The notes under the pieces were generated by a model, which saw only the letters and a program-made list of their open reading frames with translations, did no database searches and was not told the DNA's origin. The translations under genes were made by a program, and so were the position numbers. Shown here one piece after another: positions 50,691-64,000 of a DNA stretch of 64,000 nt. Source of the DNA: Streptomyces sp. NBC_00582 (GTDB taxonomy: Bacteria > Actinomycetota > Actinomycetes > Streptomycetales > Streptomycetaceae); NCBI RefSeq assembly GCF_036345155.1, contig NZ_CP107772.1, positions 9,300,001 through 9,364,000 of the forward strand. The letters run 5' to 3'. How positions within the stretch are numbered: position 1 is the first letter of the stretch; each line of letters begins with the position of its first letter.

Positions 50691-51638
50691 TCAGGGCTGG
50701 TTGGTCAGATAGCCGCCCATGGAGGTGAAGTACTCGGCCGCGGGCAGTTCACGGCCGTCCTCGGTGCGGACACGGGTGAGGGCCAGGCCGTGGTTGCGGC
50801 CGGTGCGGGCGTCGGCTCCGGCGACGATGACCACGCCGTCGCCCTCGCGGTAGAAGATGCGGCCGGGCGTGCCGCCGTAGAGCCCCTGGGAGACCACGGC
50901 GGCCAGGACCTCGAGCCGCCTGCCCCTGTGGTGGGTGAACGCGCTGGGGTACGGCTCGGACTGGGCGCGGATCAGGCGCTCCAGGTCCTCGGCGGGCCAG
51001 CTCCAGTCGATGCGGCTGTCCTCGAGGGACCGCTTGTGGAAGAAGCTCGCCTGCGAGCGGTCCTGTCGGGTGAACTCCGTCTGTCCGGAGGCGATGAGAT
51101 CGAGCGCGCCGATGGTGACGGGGGCGATGAGGTCGACGGTCTTGTGGAAGAGGTCGGTCGCCGTGTCCGTCGGTCCGACCGGCACCGCCTCCTGCCGCAC
51201 GATGTCCCCGGCGTCGAGCTCGTCGTTCATCATGTGCGCGGTGACGCCCACCTCGGGCTCTCCGTTGATGAGCGCCCAGATCAGCGGGGAGAAGCCGGCG
51301 TACTTCGGCAGCAGGGAGTCGTGCACGTTGAGCGTGCCGTGGCGCGGCAGGCCGAAGACGCGCGGCGGGATCCAGGTACGCCAGTTGTTGGCGACGATGA
51401 TGTCCGGGTCGGCCTCCTTCAGACGCTCGAACAGCTCCTCGTCGTCGGGGCGGTTGCGGATGACGACCGGTACGCCGTTCTCCTCGGCGAGGTCGGCGAC
51501 CGAGTCGCTCCAGATCTTCTCGTACGCGTGCTCGCTCTTGGGGTGGGTCACGACGAGGACCACGTCGTGCTCGGAGTCCAGGAGGGCTTGCAGGGTGCGG
51601 TGCCCCCAGGTCTGGTAACCGAACATGACGACCCGCAT
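50691..51638 (-). CDS. cchA: Methionyl-tRNA-formyltransferase-like N5-hydroxyornithine formyltransferase
   Basis: 315 residues from the ATG preceded by AGGAGG (MRVVMFGYQTWGHRTLQALLDS). Formyl_trans_N fold with the catalytic triad Asn104, His106 (GTLNVHDSLLPKYAGFSPL) and Asp142 (ELDAGD). A C-terminal domain of the ArnA/Fmt type follows. It should transfer formyl from N10-formyl-THF to N5-hydroxyornithine, giving the formyl-hydroxamate ligand of coelichelin. Divergent from the monooxygenase gene that makes its substrate. Two iron boxes in the shared gap indicate DmdR/IdeR repression under iron sufficiency. Confidence 0.92.
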   Translation of the reverse strand: MRVVMFGYQTWGHRTLQALLDSEHDVVLVVTHPKSEHAYEKIWSDSVADLAEENGVPVVIRNRPDDEELFERLKEADPDIIVANNWRTWIPPRVFGLPRHGTLNVHDSLLPKYAGFSPLIWALINGEPEVGVTAHMMNDELDAGDIVRQEAVPVGPTDTATDLFHKTVDLIAPVTIGALDLIASGQTEFTRQDRSQASFFHKRSLEDSRIDWSWPAEDLERLIRAQSEPYPSAFTHHRGRRLEVLAAVVSQGLYGGTPGRIFYREGDGVVIVAGADARTGRNHGLALTRVRTEDGRELPAAEYFTSMGGYLTNQP

Positions 51639-51676
51639 GGGGTTCCTCCTCAAGCCAGGGATGGGGCCTGGACAGT

Positions 51677-51695
51677 AAAGCAAGGCTTACCTAAG
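51677..51695. promoter_or_regulatory. Iron box (DmdR/IdeR site) before cchA
   Basis: AAAGCAAGGCTTACCTAAG. On the minus strand it reads TTAGGTAAGCC..., matching the actinobacterial iron-box consensus TTAGGTTAGGCT-ACCTAA in its right arm. It is 39 bp upstream of the cchA start. Confidence 0.75.
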
Positions 51696-51782
51696 TGGTC
51701 AACGGGGCCTGCTTGGCGGTGGATTGACGGGAGCTCATATGCCGACAGTCCGAATTGTTCTATGGACAGGCTCCACAGGATG

Positions 51783-51801
51783 AGCTTAGCCTTACCTAAG
51801 T
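51783..51801. promoter_or_regulatory. Iron box (DmdR/IdeR site) before cchB
   Basis: AGCTTAGCCTTACCTAAGT, an almost symmetric TTAG-N6-CTAA iron box in the cchA/cchB intergenic region on the cchB side. It predicts derepression of cchB-cchE when iron is low. Confidence 0.8.
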
Positions 51802-51903
51802 TCCGGGTCGCGGCTCTTCGGCGTGCCCCGGCTTCCGTACTTCCCGATGCTCGACCAACGGCCGCCTTCCCCGCAGGGCGGCCGCCCGCACGATGGGAGT
51901 GAC

Positions 51904-53253
51904 ATGGCACAGGCTCGTCCTGGCGACGCCCCTTTGATCCACGACCTCATAGGCATCGGCTTCGGGCCGTCCAATGTGGCCATGGCGATCGCGCTCAGCG
52001 AGCACAACGCAGGCGTCGCCCCCGAGGAAGCGGTCACCGCCCACTTCTTCGAGCAGCAGCCGCGCTTCGGATGGCACCGGGGCATGCTCATCGACGACGC
52101 GACCATGCAGGTCTCCTTCCTCAAGGACCTGGTGACGCTCCGCAACCCGGCCAGCGAGTACAGCTTCCTGTGCTACCTCCAGAGCCGGGGACGGCTGATC
52201 GACTTCATCAACCACAAGAACCTCTTCCCGCTGCGGGTGGAGTTCCACGACTACTTCGAGTGGGCCGCCGGCAAGGTCGACGACATGGTCTCCTACGGCC
52301 ACGAGGTCGTCGGCGTCATGCCCGTCGTCCGCGACGGAGTGGTGGACCACCTGGACGTGACGGTCCGGTCCGCGGAGGGGCTCGCGGTCCACCGCGCCCG
52401 CAACCTCGTCATCGGCACCGGTCTGCGTCCCCTCATGCCGGACGGTGTGGAGCGCTCCGAGCGCGTCTGGCACAACTCCGAACTGCTGGCGAAGGTCGAG
52501 GGGTTGGACGGCGAGGCGCCCTCCCGCTTCGTCGTCGTCGGCGCCGGACAGAGCGCCGCAGAGAACGTCGCCTACCTCCACCGGCGCTTCCCGCGGGCCG
52601 AGGTGTGCGCCGTCTTCTCGCGCTACGGCTACAGCCCCGCCGACGACAGCAGCTTCGCCAACCGGATCTTCGACCCCGCGGCGGTCGACGAGTACTTCAC
52701 CGCGCCGGAGAACGTCAAACGCCGGCTGATGGACTACCACGGCAACACCAACTACTCCGTGGTGGACATCGACCTCATCGACGACCTGTACCGGCAGATG
52801 TACCAGGAGAAGGTCCTCGGCAGCGAGCGCCTGCGCTTCCTCAACGTCTCCCGGCTCACCGGGGTCAAGGACGCGCCCGACAAGGTGCGGGCCACCGTCA
52901 CCTCCCTCGTCACCGGGGAGGAGACCCTCCTGGACGCGGACGTCGTGGTCTTCGCCACCGGCTACAGCCCCGCCGACCCGGTCGCCCTGCTCGGCGAGGT
53001 CGCGGACCGCTGCCTGCGCGACGACGAGGGCCGCGTCCGCGTCGAGCGCGACTACCGCATCGCGACCGACCCCGACCTGCGCTGCGGCATCTATCTCCAG
53101 GGCGGCACGGAGCACACGCACGGCATCACGTCGTCACTGCTGTCCAACACCGCCATCAGGGTCGGCGAGATCCTGGACTCGCTCCTCGGCCGCGGCCCCG
53201 CCCCTGCCGCCGCCCGGACGGTCACCGACGGAACCAGCAGCACCGCCCGCTAG
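51904..53253 (+). CDS. cchB: L-ornithine N5-monooxygenase
   Basis: 449 residues from ATG (MAQARPGDAPLIHDLIGIGFGPSNVAMAIAL). FAD motif GIGFGPSN; NADPH motif VVVGAGQSAAENVAYLHRRFP; ATGYSP motif VVVFATGYSPADP; FLKDLVTLRNPASEYSFLCYL and the C-terminal GGTEHTHGITSSLLSNTAIR. These are the diagnostic signatures of SidA/PvdA/CchB hydroxylases. It makes N5-hydroxyornithine from ornithine using NADPH and O2, the first committed step of hydroxamate siderophore synthesis. The transport genes follow 12 bp downstream on the same strand. Confidence 0.96.
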   Translation: MAQARPGDAPLIHDLIGIGFGPSNVAMAIALSEHNAGVAPEEAVTAHFFEQQPRFGWHRGMLIDDATMQVSFLKDLVTLRNPASEYSFLCYLQSRGRLIDFINHKNLFPLRVEFHDYFEWAAGKVDDMVSYGHEVVGVMPVVRDGVVDHLDVTVRSAEGLAVHRARNLVIGTGLRPLMPDGVERSERVWHNSELLAKVEGLDGEAPSRFVVVGAGQSAAENVAYLHRRFPRAEVCAVFSRYGYSPADDSSFANRIFDPAAVDEYFTAPENVKRRLMDYHGNTNYSVVDIDLIDDLYRQMYQEKVLGSERLRFLNVSRLTGVKDAPDKVRATVTSLVTGEETLLDADVVVFATGYSPADPVALLGEVADRCLRDDEGRVRVERDYRIATDPDLRCGIYLQGGTEHTHGITSSLLSNTAIRVGEILDSLLGRGPAPAAARTVTDGTSSTAR

Positions 53254-53264
53254 CCGATCAAGGG

Positions 53265-54338
53265 ATGACGTACGTCGACATGGGCACGACTGGAGTGGAG
53301 CGACCGGCGGCCGGGGTCTCGACTCGACTTCGCCACAGGCGAGTCGTAGGTCTCGGTCTGCTGGTGGTCGTCCTCGTCGCGGCGGGGGTGGTGTCGTTGG
53401 CGGTGGGGGCGCGCGCGTTGACTCCGGCCGAGGTGTGGCACGGGCTGTTCGCGGCGCCCGACGCCGACCGGCGGCTGACGGAGATCAGGCTCATCGTGCA
53501 GACCGTACGGGTGCCCCGGACGGTGCTCGCTGTCGTCGCGGGCGTCGCCCTGGGCGTCGGCGGTGCCCTGATCCAGGGGTACACCCGCAACCCGATCGCC
53601 GACACCGGCCTGCTGGGGGTGAACTCCGGCGCGTCCTTCGCCGTCGTGTCGGCGATCGCCGTGTTCGGGTTCTCCGACCCCTTCCAGTACGTCTGGTTCG
53701 CCTTCCTGGGCGCGGCGCTCGCCGGTGTCGTCGTGTTCGGGCTGGCGAGCATCGGCCGGGGCGCCGGCAATCCGCTGACGCTGGCCCTCGCCGGACAGGG
53801 CGTCACCGTGTTCCTCGCCGCGATGACCACCGCGGTCGCGCTGTCGGACCAGAAGTCGCTGAACGCCCTGCGGTTCTGGAACGCGGGCTCCGTGGCCGGC
53901 GTCGGATTCGCCGTCATCTGGCCGGTGACCGCGTTCATCGTGGTCGGGCTCGTGCTGGCGCTGACCACACTGCCCACCGTCAACCTGCTGAACCTCGGCG
54001 AGGACGTGGCACGCGGGCTCGGCGCGAACATCGCGCTCAGCCGGACGATCGGCATCGCCGCCATCACCCTGCTGGCGGGCGCGGCGACGGCGGCGTGCGG
54101 CCCCATCGCGTTCCTCGGGCTCATGGTGGCCCACGTGGCCCGGTACCTGACCGGCCCCGACTACCGCTGGCTGGTGCCCTACGCCGGTCTGCTCGGCGCC
54201 GTCGTCCTGCTGGTCTGCGACATCGTGGGCCGCCTGGTGGTCCGTCCGGGCGAGCTGGACGCGGGTGTCCTCGTCGCGCTCCTCGGTGCGCCGTTCTTCG
54301 CGGGGCTGGTGTGGCTGGGAAAGTTCAAGAACGCGTGA
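53265..54338 (+). CDS. cchC: Ferric-siderophore ABC permease (FecCD/BtuC family), subunit 1
   Basis: 357 residues; the ATG at 53265 or the one five codons later could be used. About ten TM helices. BtuC/FecCD motifs: RVPRTVLAVVAGVALGVGGALIQGYTRNPIADTGLLGVNSGA, ALAGQGVTVFLAAMTTAVAL, LGEDVARGLGANIALSR (coupling region to the ATPase) and AACGPIAFLGLMVAHVARYLTGPDYRWLVP. One half of the heterodimeric inner-membrane channel for ferri-coelichelin; the other half overlaps by 4 bp downstream. Confidence 0.94.
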   Translation: MTYVDMGTTGVERPAAGVSTRLRHRRVVGLGLLVVVLVAAGVVSLAVGARALTPAEVWHGLFAAPDADRRLTEIRLIVQTVRVPRTVLAVVAGVALGVGGALIQGYTRNPIADTGLLGVNSGASFAVVSAIAVFGFSDPFQYVWFAFLGAALAGVVVFGLASIGRGAGNPLTLALAGQGVTVFLAAMTTAVALSDQKSLNALRFWNAGSVAGVGFAVIWPVTAFIVVGLVLALTTLPTVNLLNLGEDVARGLGANIALSRTIGIAAITLLAGAATAACGPIAFLGLMVAHVARYLTGPDYRWLVPYAGLLGAVVLLVCDIVGRLVVRPGELDAGVLVALLGAPFFAGLVWLGKFKNA

Positions 54339-55405
54339 ACGGGACGGATGTGAAGCCCTCGGTGGCGCCGGGCCTCAGGCTCGGCCGTATGTCGTTCGTG
54401 TGGCGGCCCTGGCTCGTCCTGGTCACCCTGCTGCTGGCGGCGAGCACCTTCGTGGTGTTCTGTGTGTCCGTCGGCGTCGGGGACTTCCCCATCGGCCTGC
54501 CCCGGGTGTTCGCCACGATCCTCGGGCGGGGCGAGCAGATCGACGAGTTCGTGATCATGGATCTGCGGATGCCGCGCGCCCTGGCCGGGGTCGTCGTCGG
54601 GATCGCGCTCGGCGTGTCCGGGGCGATCACGCAGTCCGTCGCCCGCAATCCGCTGGCGAGCCCGGACATCCTGGGGATCACCGGGGGCGCCGGAGCGACC
54701 GCGGTGTTCCTGGTGACGGTGTCGGGCGGCACCGCCTCGGCGATCGTCGACTCCCTGGGGGTGTCCGCGGCCGCGCTCGTCGGCGGCCTCGGCACCGGGC
54801 TGCTGGTGTACTTCCTGGCCTGGCGGCGCGGGATCGACGGCTTCCGGCTCATCCTCATCGGCATCTCGGTGAGCGCCGTCATGGAGGCGATCACGACCTG
54901 GCTGCTGGCCACCGCCGACATCCGGGACGTGGCCCGGGCCCAGGCCTGGCTGGTCGGCTCGCTGGACAACCGGTCGTGGGACGAGGTCCGCATCGCGCTC
55001 TGGGGCACACTCGCGCTCCTGGTCGTGGTGGCGTGCGTCTCGTTCCAGTTCAAGCCGCTGCATCTCGGCGACGACGTCGCCGCCGGGCTGGGCGTCCGCC
55101 ACTCGGCGGTGCGGGCGGCCCTCCTGCTGTGCGCGGTCCTGCTGGCCGGTGTGGCGGTGAGCGCGGCGGGCCCGGTTCCGTTCGTCGCTCTGGTGGCCCC
55201 CCAGGTGGCGATGCGGCTGACGCGGTCACCGACGCCGCCGATGCCGGCCTCCGGCATGGTGGGCGCCCTGCTGCTGATCGGCTCGGACCTCCTCGCGCGT
55301 ACGGCACTCCCCGACGGTCTGCCGGTCGGTGTGGTCACCGCCGCGATCGGCGGCCCCTTCCTCGTCCATCTGCTGGTGCGGGCGAACCGCAGACAGCCGA
55401 CATGA
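54335..55405 (+). CDS. cchD: Ferric-siderophore ABC permease (FecCD/BtuC family), subunit 2
   Basis: 356 residues from GTG overlapping the cchC stop (GTGA). About ten TM helices with FecCD motifs: RMPRALAGVVVGIALGVSGAITQSVARNPLASPDILGITGGAGA, GISVSAVMEAITTWLL, LGDDVAAGLGVRHSAVRAALLL, AAGPVPFVALVAPQVAMRLTRSP. It pairs with CchC. Translational coupling implies equal amounts of the two permease subunits. Confidence 0.94.
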   Translation: MNGTDVKPSVAPGLRLGRMSFVWRPWLVLVTLLLAASTFVVFCVSVGVGDFPIGLPRVFATILGRGEQIDEFVIMDLRMPRALAGVVVGIALGVSGAITQSVARNPLASPDILGITGGAGATAVFLVTVSGGTASAIVDSLGVSAAALVGGLGTGLLVYFLAWRRGIDGFRLILIGISVSAVMEAITTWLLATADIRDVARAQAWLVGSLDNRSWDEVRIALWGTLALLVVVACVSFQFKPLHLGDDVAAGLGVRHSAVRAALLLCAVLLAGVAVSAAGPVPFVALVAPQVAMRLTRSPTPPMPASGMVGALLLIGSDLLARTALPDGLPVGVVTAAIGGPFLVHLLVRANRRQPT

Positions 55406-56280
55406 AGTCAGACAATCCTGAGCAAGGGGGCCTTGTGGTCGTGCAGTCCGTCACCGGCGTGGAGTCCGGGACCGAAACAGCCTCGCCGGAGCGGCTGGCA
55501 GCCAGGGGTGTCACGGTCGGGTACGGCGCCCGGACCGTCATCGAGGATCTCGACGTGGCGATACCGCCCGGCGTGATCACCACGATCATCGGCCCCAACG
55601 GCTGTGGGAAGTCGACCCTGTTGAGGACCCTGGCCCGGCTGCTCAAACCGTCCGGCGGGAGGGTCGTGCTGGACGGCGAGGACATCGCCCGACTCAGGAC
55701 CAGGGACGTGGCGAAGAAGCTCGGTCTGCTGCCGCAGGCGCCGGTCGCCCCGGAGGGTCTGACCGTGTCCGACCTGGTGGCCCGGGGCCGGCATCCGCAC
55801 CAGAGCTGGCTGCGGCAGTGGTCCTCCGACGACGCCGCCGTGGTGGAGCGCGCGCTCGCCATGACCGGGGTGTCGGACCTCGCCGACCGTGCGGTCGACA
55901 CGCTGTCCGGCGGACAGCGGCAGCGCGTCTGGATCTCGATGACCCTGGCCCAGGGCACCGACCTGCTGCTGCTCGACGAACCGACCACCTATCTCGACCT
56001 GGCGCACGCGATCGACGTGCTCGACTTGGTGAGCGACCTCCAGGGCGCGGGGTGCACCGTGGTCATGGTGCTGCACGACCTCAACCTGGCCGCGCGCTAC
56101 AGCGACAACCTCGTCGTGATGCGGTCCGGGTCCCTTCTGGCGCAGGGGCACCCGCGTGACGTGATCACGGCCGAGCTGCTGTACGAGGCGTTCGGACTGC
56201 GTGCCCGGGTGATCGACGACCCGGTGGGAGACCGGCCGCTCATCGTCCCGATCGGACGTACCCACGTCCAACTCGACTAG
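55402..56280 (+). CDS. cchE: Ferric-siderophore ABC ATPase
   Basis: 292 residues from ATG overlapping the cchD stop (ATGA). FepC/FhuC-type ATPase: Walker A GPNGCGKST (64-72), Q-loop LPQAP, signature LSGGQRQRVW, Walker B DLLLLDEPTTYLD and switch VLHDLNLAARYSD. The N-terminal ~35 residues before RLAARGVTVGY are an extension. Energises import of the ferric siderophore through CchC/CchD. The 3' end is followed by the cchF promoter region with its own iron box. Confidence 0.95.
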   Translation: MKSDNPEQGGLVVVQSVTGVESGTETASPERLAARGVTVGYGARTVIEDLDVAIPPGVITTIIGPNGCGKSTLLRTLARLLKPSGGRVVLDGEDIARLRTRDVAKKLGLLPQAPVAPEGLTVSDLVARGRHPHQSWLRQWSSDDAAVVERALAMTGVSDLADRAVDTLSGGQRQRVWISMTLAQGTDLLLLDEPTTYLDLAHAIDVLDLVSDLQGAGCTVVMVLHDLNLAARYSDNLVVMRSGSLLAQGHPRDVITAELLYEAFGLRARVIDDPVGDRPLIVPIGRTHVQLD

Positions 56281-56301
56281 ACAGCAACAAAGTTGGTTAA
56301 G

Positions 56302-56320
56302 TTAGGCTAGGCTAACCTTA
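56302..56320. promoter_or_regulatory. Iron box (DmdR/IdeR site) before cchF
   Basis: TTAGGCTAGGCTAACCTTA, 19 bp, very close to the iron-box consensus, about 75 bp upstream of the cchF start. It lies within a locally AT-rich stretch (AAGTTGGTTAAG). Confidence 0.85.
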
Positions 56321-56393
56321 CTTCAATGCGGTACGGTTTGCCTGCCCTTACCCGGGGCGCACTGGACAGCGCGAACAGCAAGGGGATTGACGG

Positions 56394-57455
56394 ATGCTCC
56401 TCCACAGAACGACGCGCCGGAAGCCGTGGCGGCGGCTCGCGGCGACCCTGTCCGCCGCGGCCCTCGGCGTCGGCCTCCTCGCGGGGTGCGGTTCCGACTC
56501 GGACACGGCCGACAAGGCGGGCGACGCCGCGGCGACCACCGCGGCCGGCGCCTTCCCGGTCACCGTGGAGCACGCCTTCGGCAGCACGACGGTCAAGAAG
56601 GCCCCCGAGCGGGTCGTCACCGTCGGCTACACCGACGACCAGACCGTCCTGGCGTTCGGCATCAAGCCCGTCGGCATGGTCGACCAGTACCCGAACCCCG
56701 AGGGCCAGAGCCCCGACATCAACACCCAGTGGCCGTGGGTGAAGGACAAGTGGGGCGACACCAAGCCCGAGGTCATCATGAAGAACGGCGACTCCGGCCC
56801 CAACTACGAGAAGATCGCCGCCCTGCGCCCGGACCTGATCATCGCGGTCTACTCCGAGGTCGACCAGGCCGCCTACGACAAGCTCTCCAGGATCGCGCCC
56901 ACGGTGGGCCGCACCAAGACGGAGAAGGAGCCGTTCAGCGCGCCCTGGCAGGACAACGCGCTGCAGATCGCCAAGGCACTCGGCAAGGCCGAGGAGGGCG
57001 AGAAGATGGTGGACGACATCCAGGCCAAGCTCGACGCGGCCAAGAAGGCCCACCCCGAGTTCGCCGACCAGAAGGCCGTCGTCCTGTCCTGGTACGAGAA
57101 CTCCGTCGCGCCGTTCACCTCCACCGACGTCCGCGCACGCCTGGTGTCGGGCATCGGCTTCGCGTACCAGACCGAGATCGACAAGATCGCGGACGGCAGC
57201 TTCTACACCAAGCTCTCGCCCGAGCGCGTCGACCTGGTCGACGTCGACCACATCTTCGTCATCAACGACAAGGCCGACACCGAGGCGCTCAAGAAGTTCA
57301 AGCTGTTCGCCAACCTCGACGCCGTCAAGAAGGGCAACGTGTCCTACCTGCTGGACAGCGAGGGTCCGGCGGTCGGCGCGGCCATCTCCCAGGGCACCCT
57401 GCTGTCGATGCCCTACGCCGTGGACGAGCTCGTCGAAGCGGCGGCCGGCTCCTAG
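56394..57455 (+). CDS. cchF: Ferric-siderophore substrate-binding lipoprotein
   Basis: 353 residues. Type II signal peptide with basic n-region (RTTRRKPWRR), hydrophobic core and lipobox LLAGC, placing the mature Cys near residue 31. The remainder is a class III (FepB/FhuD-like) periplasmic-binding fold: RVVTVGYTDDQTVLAFGIKPVGMVDQYP, IAALRPDLIIAVYSEVDQAAYDKLSRIAPTV, VVLSWYENSVAPF. It captures ferri-coelichelin at the outer membrane face and hands it to CchCD. The gene stops directly before cchG with no gap. Confidence 0.95.
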   Translation: MLLHRTTRRKPWRRLAATLSAAALGVGLLAGCGSDSDTADKAGDAAATTAAGAFPVTVEHAFGSTTVKKAPERVVTVGYTDDQTVLAFGIKPVGMVDQYPNPEGQSPDINTQWPWVKDKWGDTKPEVIMKNGDSGPNYEKIAALRPDLIIAVYSEVDQAAYDKLSRIAPTVGRTKTEKEPFSAPWQDNALQIAKALGKAEEGEKMVDDIQAKLDAAKKAHPEFADQKAVVLSWYENSVAPFTSTDVRARLVSGIGFAYQTEIDKIADGSFYTKLSPERVDLVDVDHIFVINDKADTEALKKFKLFANLDAVKKGNVSYLLDSEGPAVGAAISQGTLLSMPYAVDELVEAAAGS

Positions 57456-59240
57456 ATGTCGACCGACACGCGGGTGCCCCCCGCGACCCTGCGCACGGCG
57501 TCCGGGCGCGAGGCCACCCGGTGGGTCACGGCGCACTGCCGCGAGGTCCCCTGGCTGACCGCGGCCACCGTGCTCACCACGGTGGCCGGGGCGGCGCTCC
57601 AGGTCCTCCCCGTGCTCCTGCTCGGCCGGGTGGTGGACGCGGTCGTCGAGGGCGGGTCGCGCTCGGTCCTCGTCACCGTCGGTGTGCTGATCGGGGCCGC
57701 CGCGCTGCTCGGCGCGACGGCCACCGCGGCGTCGACGTATCTGATCGGCCGGCTCGGCGCGGATCTGCTCGCCCGGCTCCGCGAAGGCGCCGTCCGCGCG
57801 GTGCTCGGGATGCCGAGCGCCCGCATCGAGCAGGTCGGCCGCGGAGACGTGCTCTCCCGGGTCGGAGACGACGTGGCCGTCGTCTCCAAGGGCATCCGTA
57901 CGGCCGTCCCCACCGTGTTCTCCGCGGGAGTGCTGGTCACCATCGCCACGGCCGGCATGTTCGGACTGGACTGGCGGCTGGGCCTGGCGGGCGCCGCCGC
58001 CCTCCCCGCGTACGCACTGGCCCTGCGCTGGTACCTGCCGCGCTCCGCTCCCCTGTACCAGAAGCAGCGGGCGGCCCAGGCCGACCGCGCCCAGGCGCTG
58101 ATCAGCGGTCTCGACGGGATCGACACGGTCCGGGCCTACCGTCTCGAGGAGTCCTTCCGTGAGAAGGTCACCGCCGAGTCCTGGCGGGTGCGCGAGCTGG
58201 GCATCGAGGTGTTCCGGTTCTTCGGCCGGTTCGTCGGCCGGGAGAACCGCGCCGAGTTCATCGGGCTGGTCCTGATCCTCCTGGTGGGATACGGCCTGCT
58301 GGAGGCGGACGCCGCCACCCTCGGCGAGGTGTCCGCGGCGCCGCTGCTGTTCCACCGGCTCTTCACCCCGCTGGGCCTCATCATGTTCACCTTCGACGAG
58401 GCACAGAAGTCGGGCGCGAGCCTGACCCGGCTGGTGGGCGTGCTGGGGGAGGCCGCCGAGGGCCGGCTGGTGGGCGACCCGGCCGTCGCACCGGCGGACC
58501 CCGCGCCCCTGCCGGTGACGGTGAAGGGACTGACCTTCACCTATCCCGGCAGTGCGGAACCGGTCCTGCGGGACGTCGACCTGAGGATCCCCGCCGGCGG
58601 TTCGCTCGCCCTGGTGGGGGCGACGGGCGCGGGCAAGACGACCCTGGCCGCGCTGATCGCCGGCATCGGGACCCCGACCTCCGGATCGGTGCGCATCGGG
58701 TCCACCGACCTCGCCGGTCTGGACGAGGCCGGGGCGCGCGCCCTGGTGAGCATCCTCACCCAGGAGACCCATGTGTTCTCCGGTCCGCTCGCCGACGATC
58801 TGCGGCTGGCGGCACCGGAGGCCACCGACGGCGAACTCGCGGGCGCCCTGCGCACGGTCGGCGCCGGAGCCTGGGCCGAGGCGCTGCCCGAGGGGCTGAA
58901 CACCCCGGTCGGCGAGGGCGGCGAGCGCCTGGACGTCACCAAGGTCGCCCAACTCGCCCTGGCCCGGCTGGTGCTGGCCCGCTCGCCGGTGGTCGTGCTC
59001 GACGAGTCGACCGCGGAGGCGGGCAGCGAGGGCGCCGCCGAACTGGAGCGGGCCGTCCTGGCCGCCTGCGCCGGCCGGACCACCCTGTTCGTGGCGCACC
59101 GGCTCACCCAGGCGATGGCGGCCGACCGGATCGCCGTACTGGACGCGGGGCGCGTGGTCGAACAGGGCACGCACGACGAGCTGGTGGCGGTGGGCGGCCG
59201 GTACGCACGACTGTGGCGGGCCTGGCGAGAAGGCAGTTGA
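57456..59240 (+). CDS. cchG: Siderophore ABC exporter (TMD-NBD half transporter)
   Basis: 594 residues; ATG directly follows the cchF stop. The N-terminal TMD has six helices (LTAATVLTTVAGAALQVLPVLLLGRVVDAVV ... ENRAEFIGLVLILLVGYGLL). The NBD starts near residue 355, with Walker A GATGAGKTT (Lys394), Q-loop ILTQETHVFSG, Walker B VVVLDEST and switch His in LFVAHRLTQ. The family signature LSGGQ is replaced by LDVTK (492-496, in GERLDVTKVAQLALARLVLA), and the D-loop reads EAGSEG instead of SALD. Probably exports the finished siderophore as a homodimer. The altered signature implies either a catalytically asymmetric site or a partner. Confidence 0.92.
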   Translation: MSTDTRVPPATLRTASGREATRWVTAHCREVPWLTAATVLTTVAGAALQVLPVLLLGRVVDAVVEGGSRSVLVTVGVLIGAAALLGATATAASTYLIGRLGADLLARLREGAVRAVLGMPSARIEQVGRGDVLSRVGDDVAVVSKGIRTAVPTVFSAGVLVTIATAGMFGLDWRLGLAGAAALPAYALALRWYLPRSAPLYQKQRAAQADRAQALISGLDGIDTVRAYRLEESFREKVTAESWRVRELGIEVFRFFGRFVGRENRAEFIGLVLILLVGYGLLEADAATLGEVSAAPLLFHRLFTPLGLIMFTFDEAQKSGASLTRLVGVLGEAAEGRLVGDPAVAPADPAPLPVTVKGLTFTYPGSAEPVLRDVDLRIPAGGSLALVGATGAGKTTLAALIAGIGTPTSGSVRIGSTDLAGLDEAGARALVSILTQETHVFSGPLADDLRLAAPEATDGELAGALRTVGAGAWAEALPEGLNTPVGEGGERLDVTKVAQLALARLVLARSPVVVLDESTAEAGSEGAAELERAVLAACAGRTTLFVAHRLTQAMAADRIAVLDAGRVVEQGTHDELVAVGGRYARLWRAWREGS

Positions 59241-59286
59241 GCAGCCCCTCACGCCAGCAGGACCGACGTTATGTGAGGCAACTTTC

Positions 59287-64000
<4,714 letters not shown>

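Overview
The window is high-GC actinobacterial DNA, almost certainly a Streptomyces chromosome. Third codon positions are saturated with G/C, many genes start with GTG, and several genes are Streptomyces-typical (a SHOCT-domain protein, a DUF6643-like protein, an Rv1733c-like protein, an F420-type oxidoreductase, a mycothiol-dependent isomerase-family protein). The right end carries a coelichelin-type siderophore cluster. I saw no tRNA, rRNA, CRISPR array or intact insertion sequence.

Left part (1-15.7 kb): the C-terminal part of a geranylgeranyl-reductase-family flavoenzyme, then a series of regulator/effector pairs. These are a TetR regulator divergent from an F420-dependent oxidoreductase, two divergent MarR-type regulators, a NarL-type two-component system, and a MarR regulator divergent from a multidrug MFS pump. 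A GntR regulator follows, sitting between two broken genes (a truncated MFS transporter and a frameshifted, internally deleted SDR) that share its putative TGTCGACA operators. Then come htpG (Hsp90) and an MFS transporter fused to surface-protein-like beta-sandwich repeats.

Central part (15-29 kb): a DeoR regulator divergent from a SIS isomerase plus class II aldolase operon (sugar-phosphate or amino-sugar catabolism). These are followed by an RlmG-like rRNA methyltransferase, an AlkB-like dioxygenase and a ROK regulator. Next is an ilvY-ilvC pair whose reductoisomerase looks like the plant chloroplast enzyme rather than the short class I enzyme usual in Streptomyces. After that come an imine-reductase/HIBADH-like dehydrogenase, a stretch of gene decay (SRPBCC remnant, deletion-fused ABC transporter), an RsbW-like ATPase and a Cds1-like PLP enzyme.

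Right-central part (29-50.6 kb): a DeoR regulator, a membrane protein in which alpha/beta-hydrolase motifs flank a large membrane domain, and, ending 5 bp from it on the other strand, a beta-helix/AAA+ ATPase fusion. Then come a MOSC protein, a TerD/TerA fusion, an HpnB-like glycosyltransferase, a glutamate-racemase homologue, an O-antigen-ligase-like membrane protein, lnt and a NUDIX hydrolase. A probable 3-hydroxybutyrate module (dehydrogenase, GAF/PucR-type activator, MHS transporter) and a SMI1/KNR4 protein abutting a response-regulator remnant complete this part.

Right end (50.7-64 kb): cchA-cchH in the order known from S. coelicolor. The genes are formyltransferase, ornithine N5-monooxygenase, two FecCD permeases, ATPase, ferric-siderophore lipoprotein, ABC exporter, and the first module and a half of the NRPS, which runs off the window. 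Three iron boxes, two in the cchA/cchB divergent promoter region and one before cchF, indicate DmdR/IdeR-type iron repression. The genes cover synthesis, export and re-uptake of a tris-hydroxamate-type tetrapeptide siderophore.
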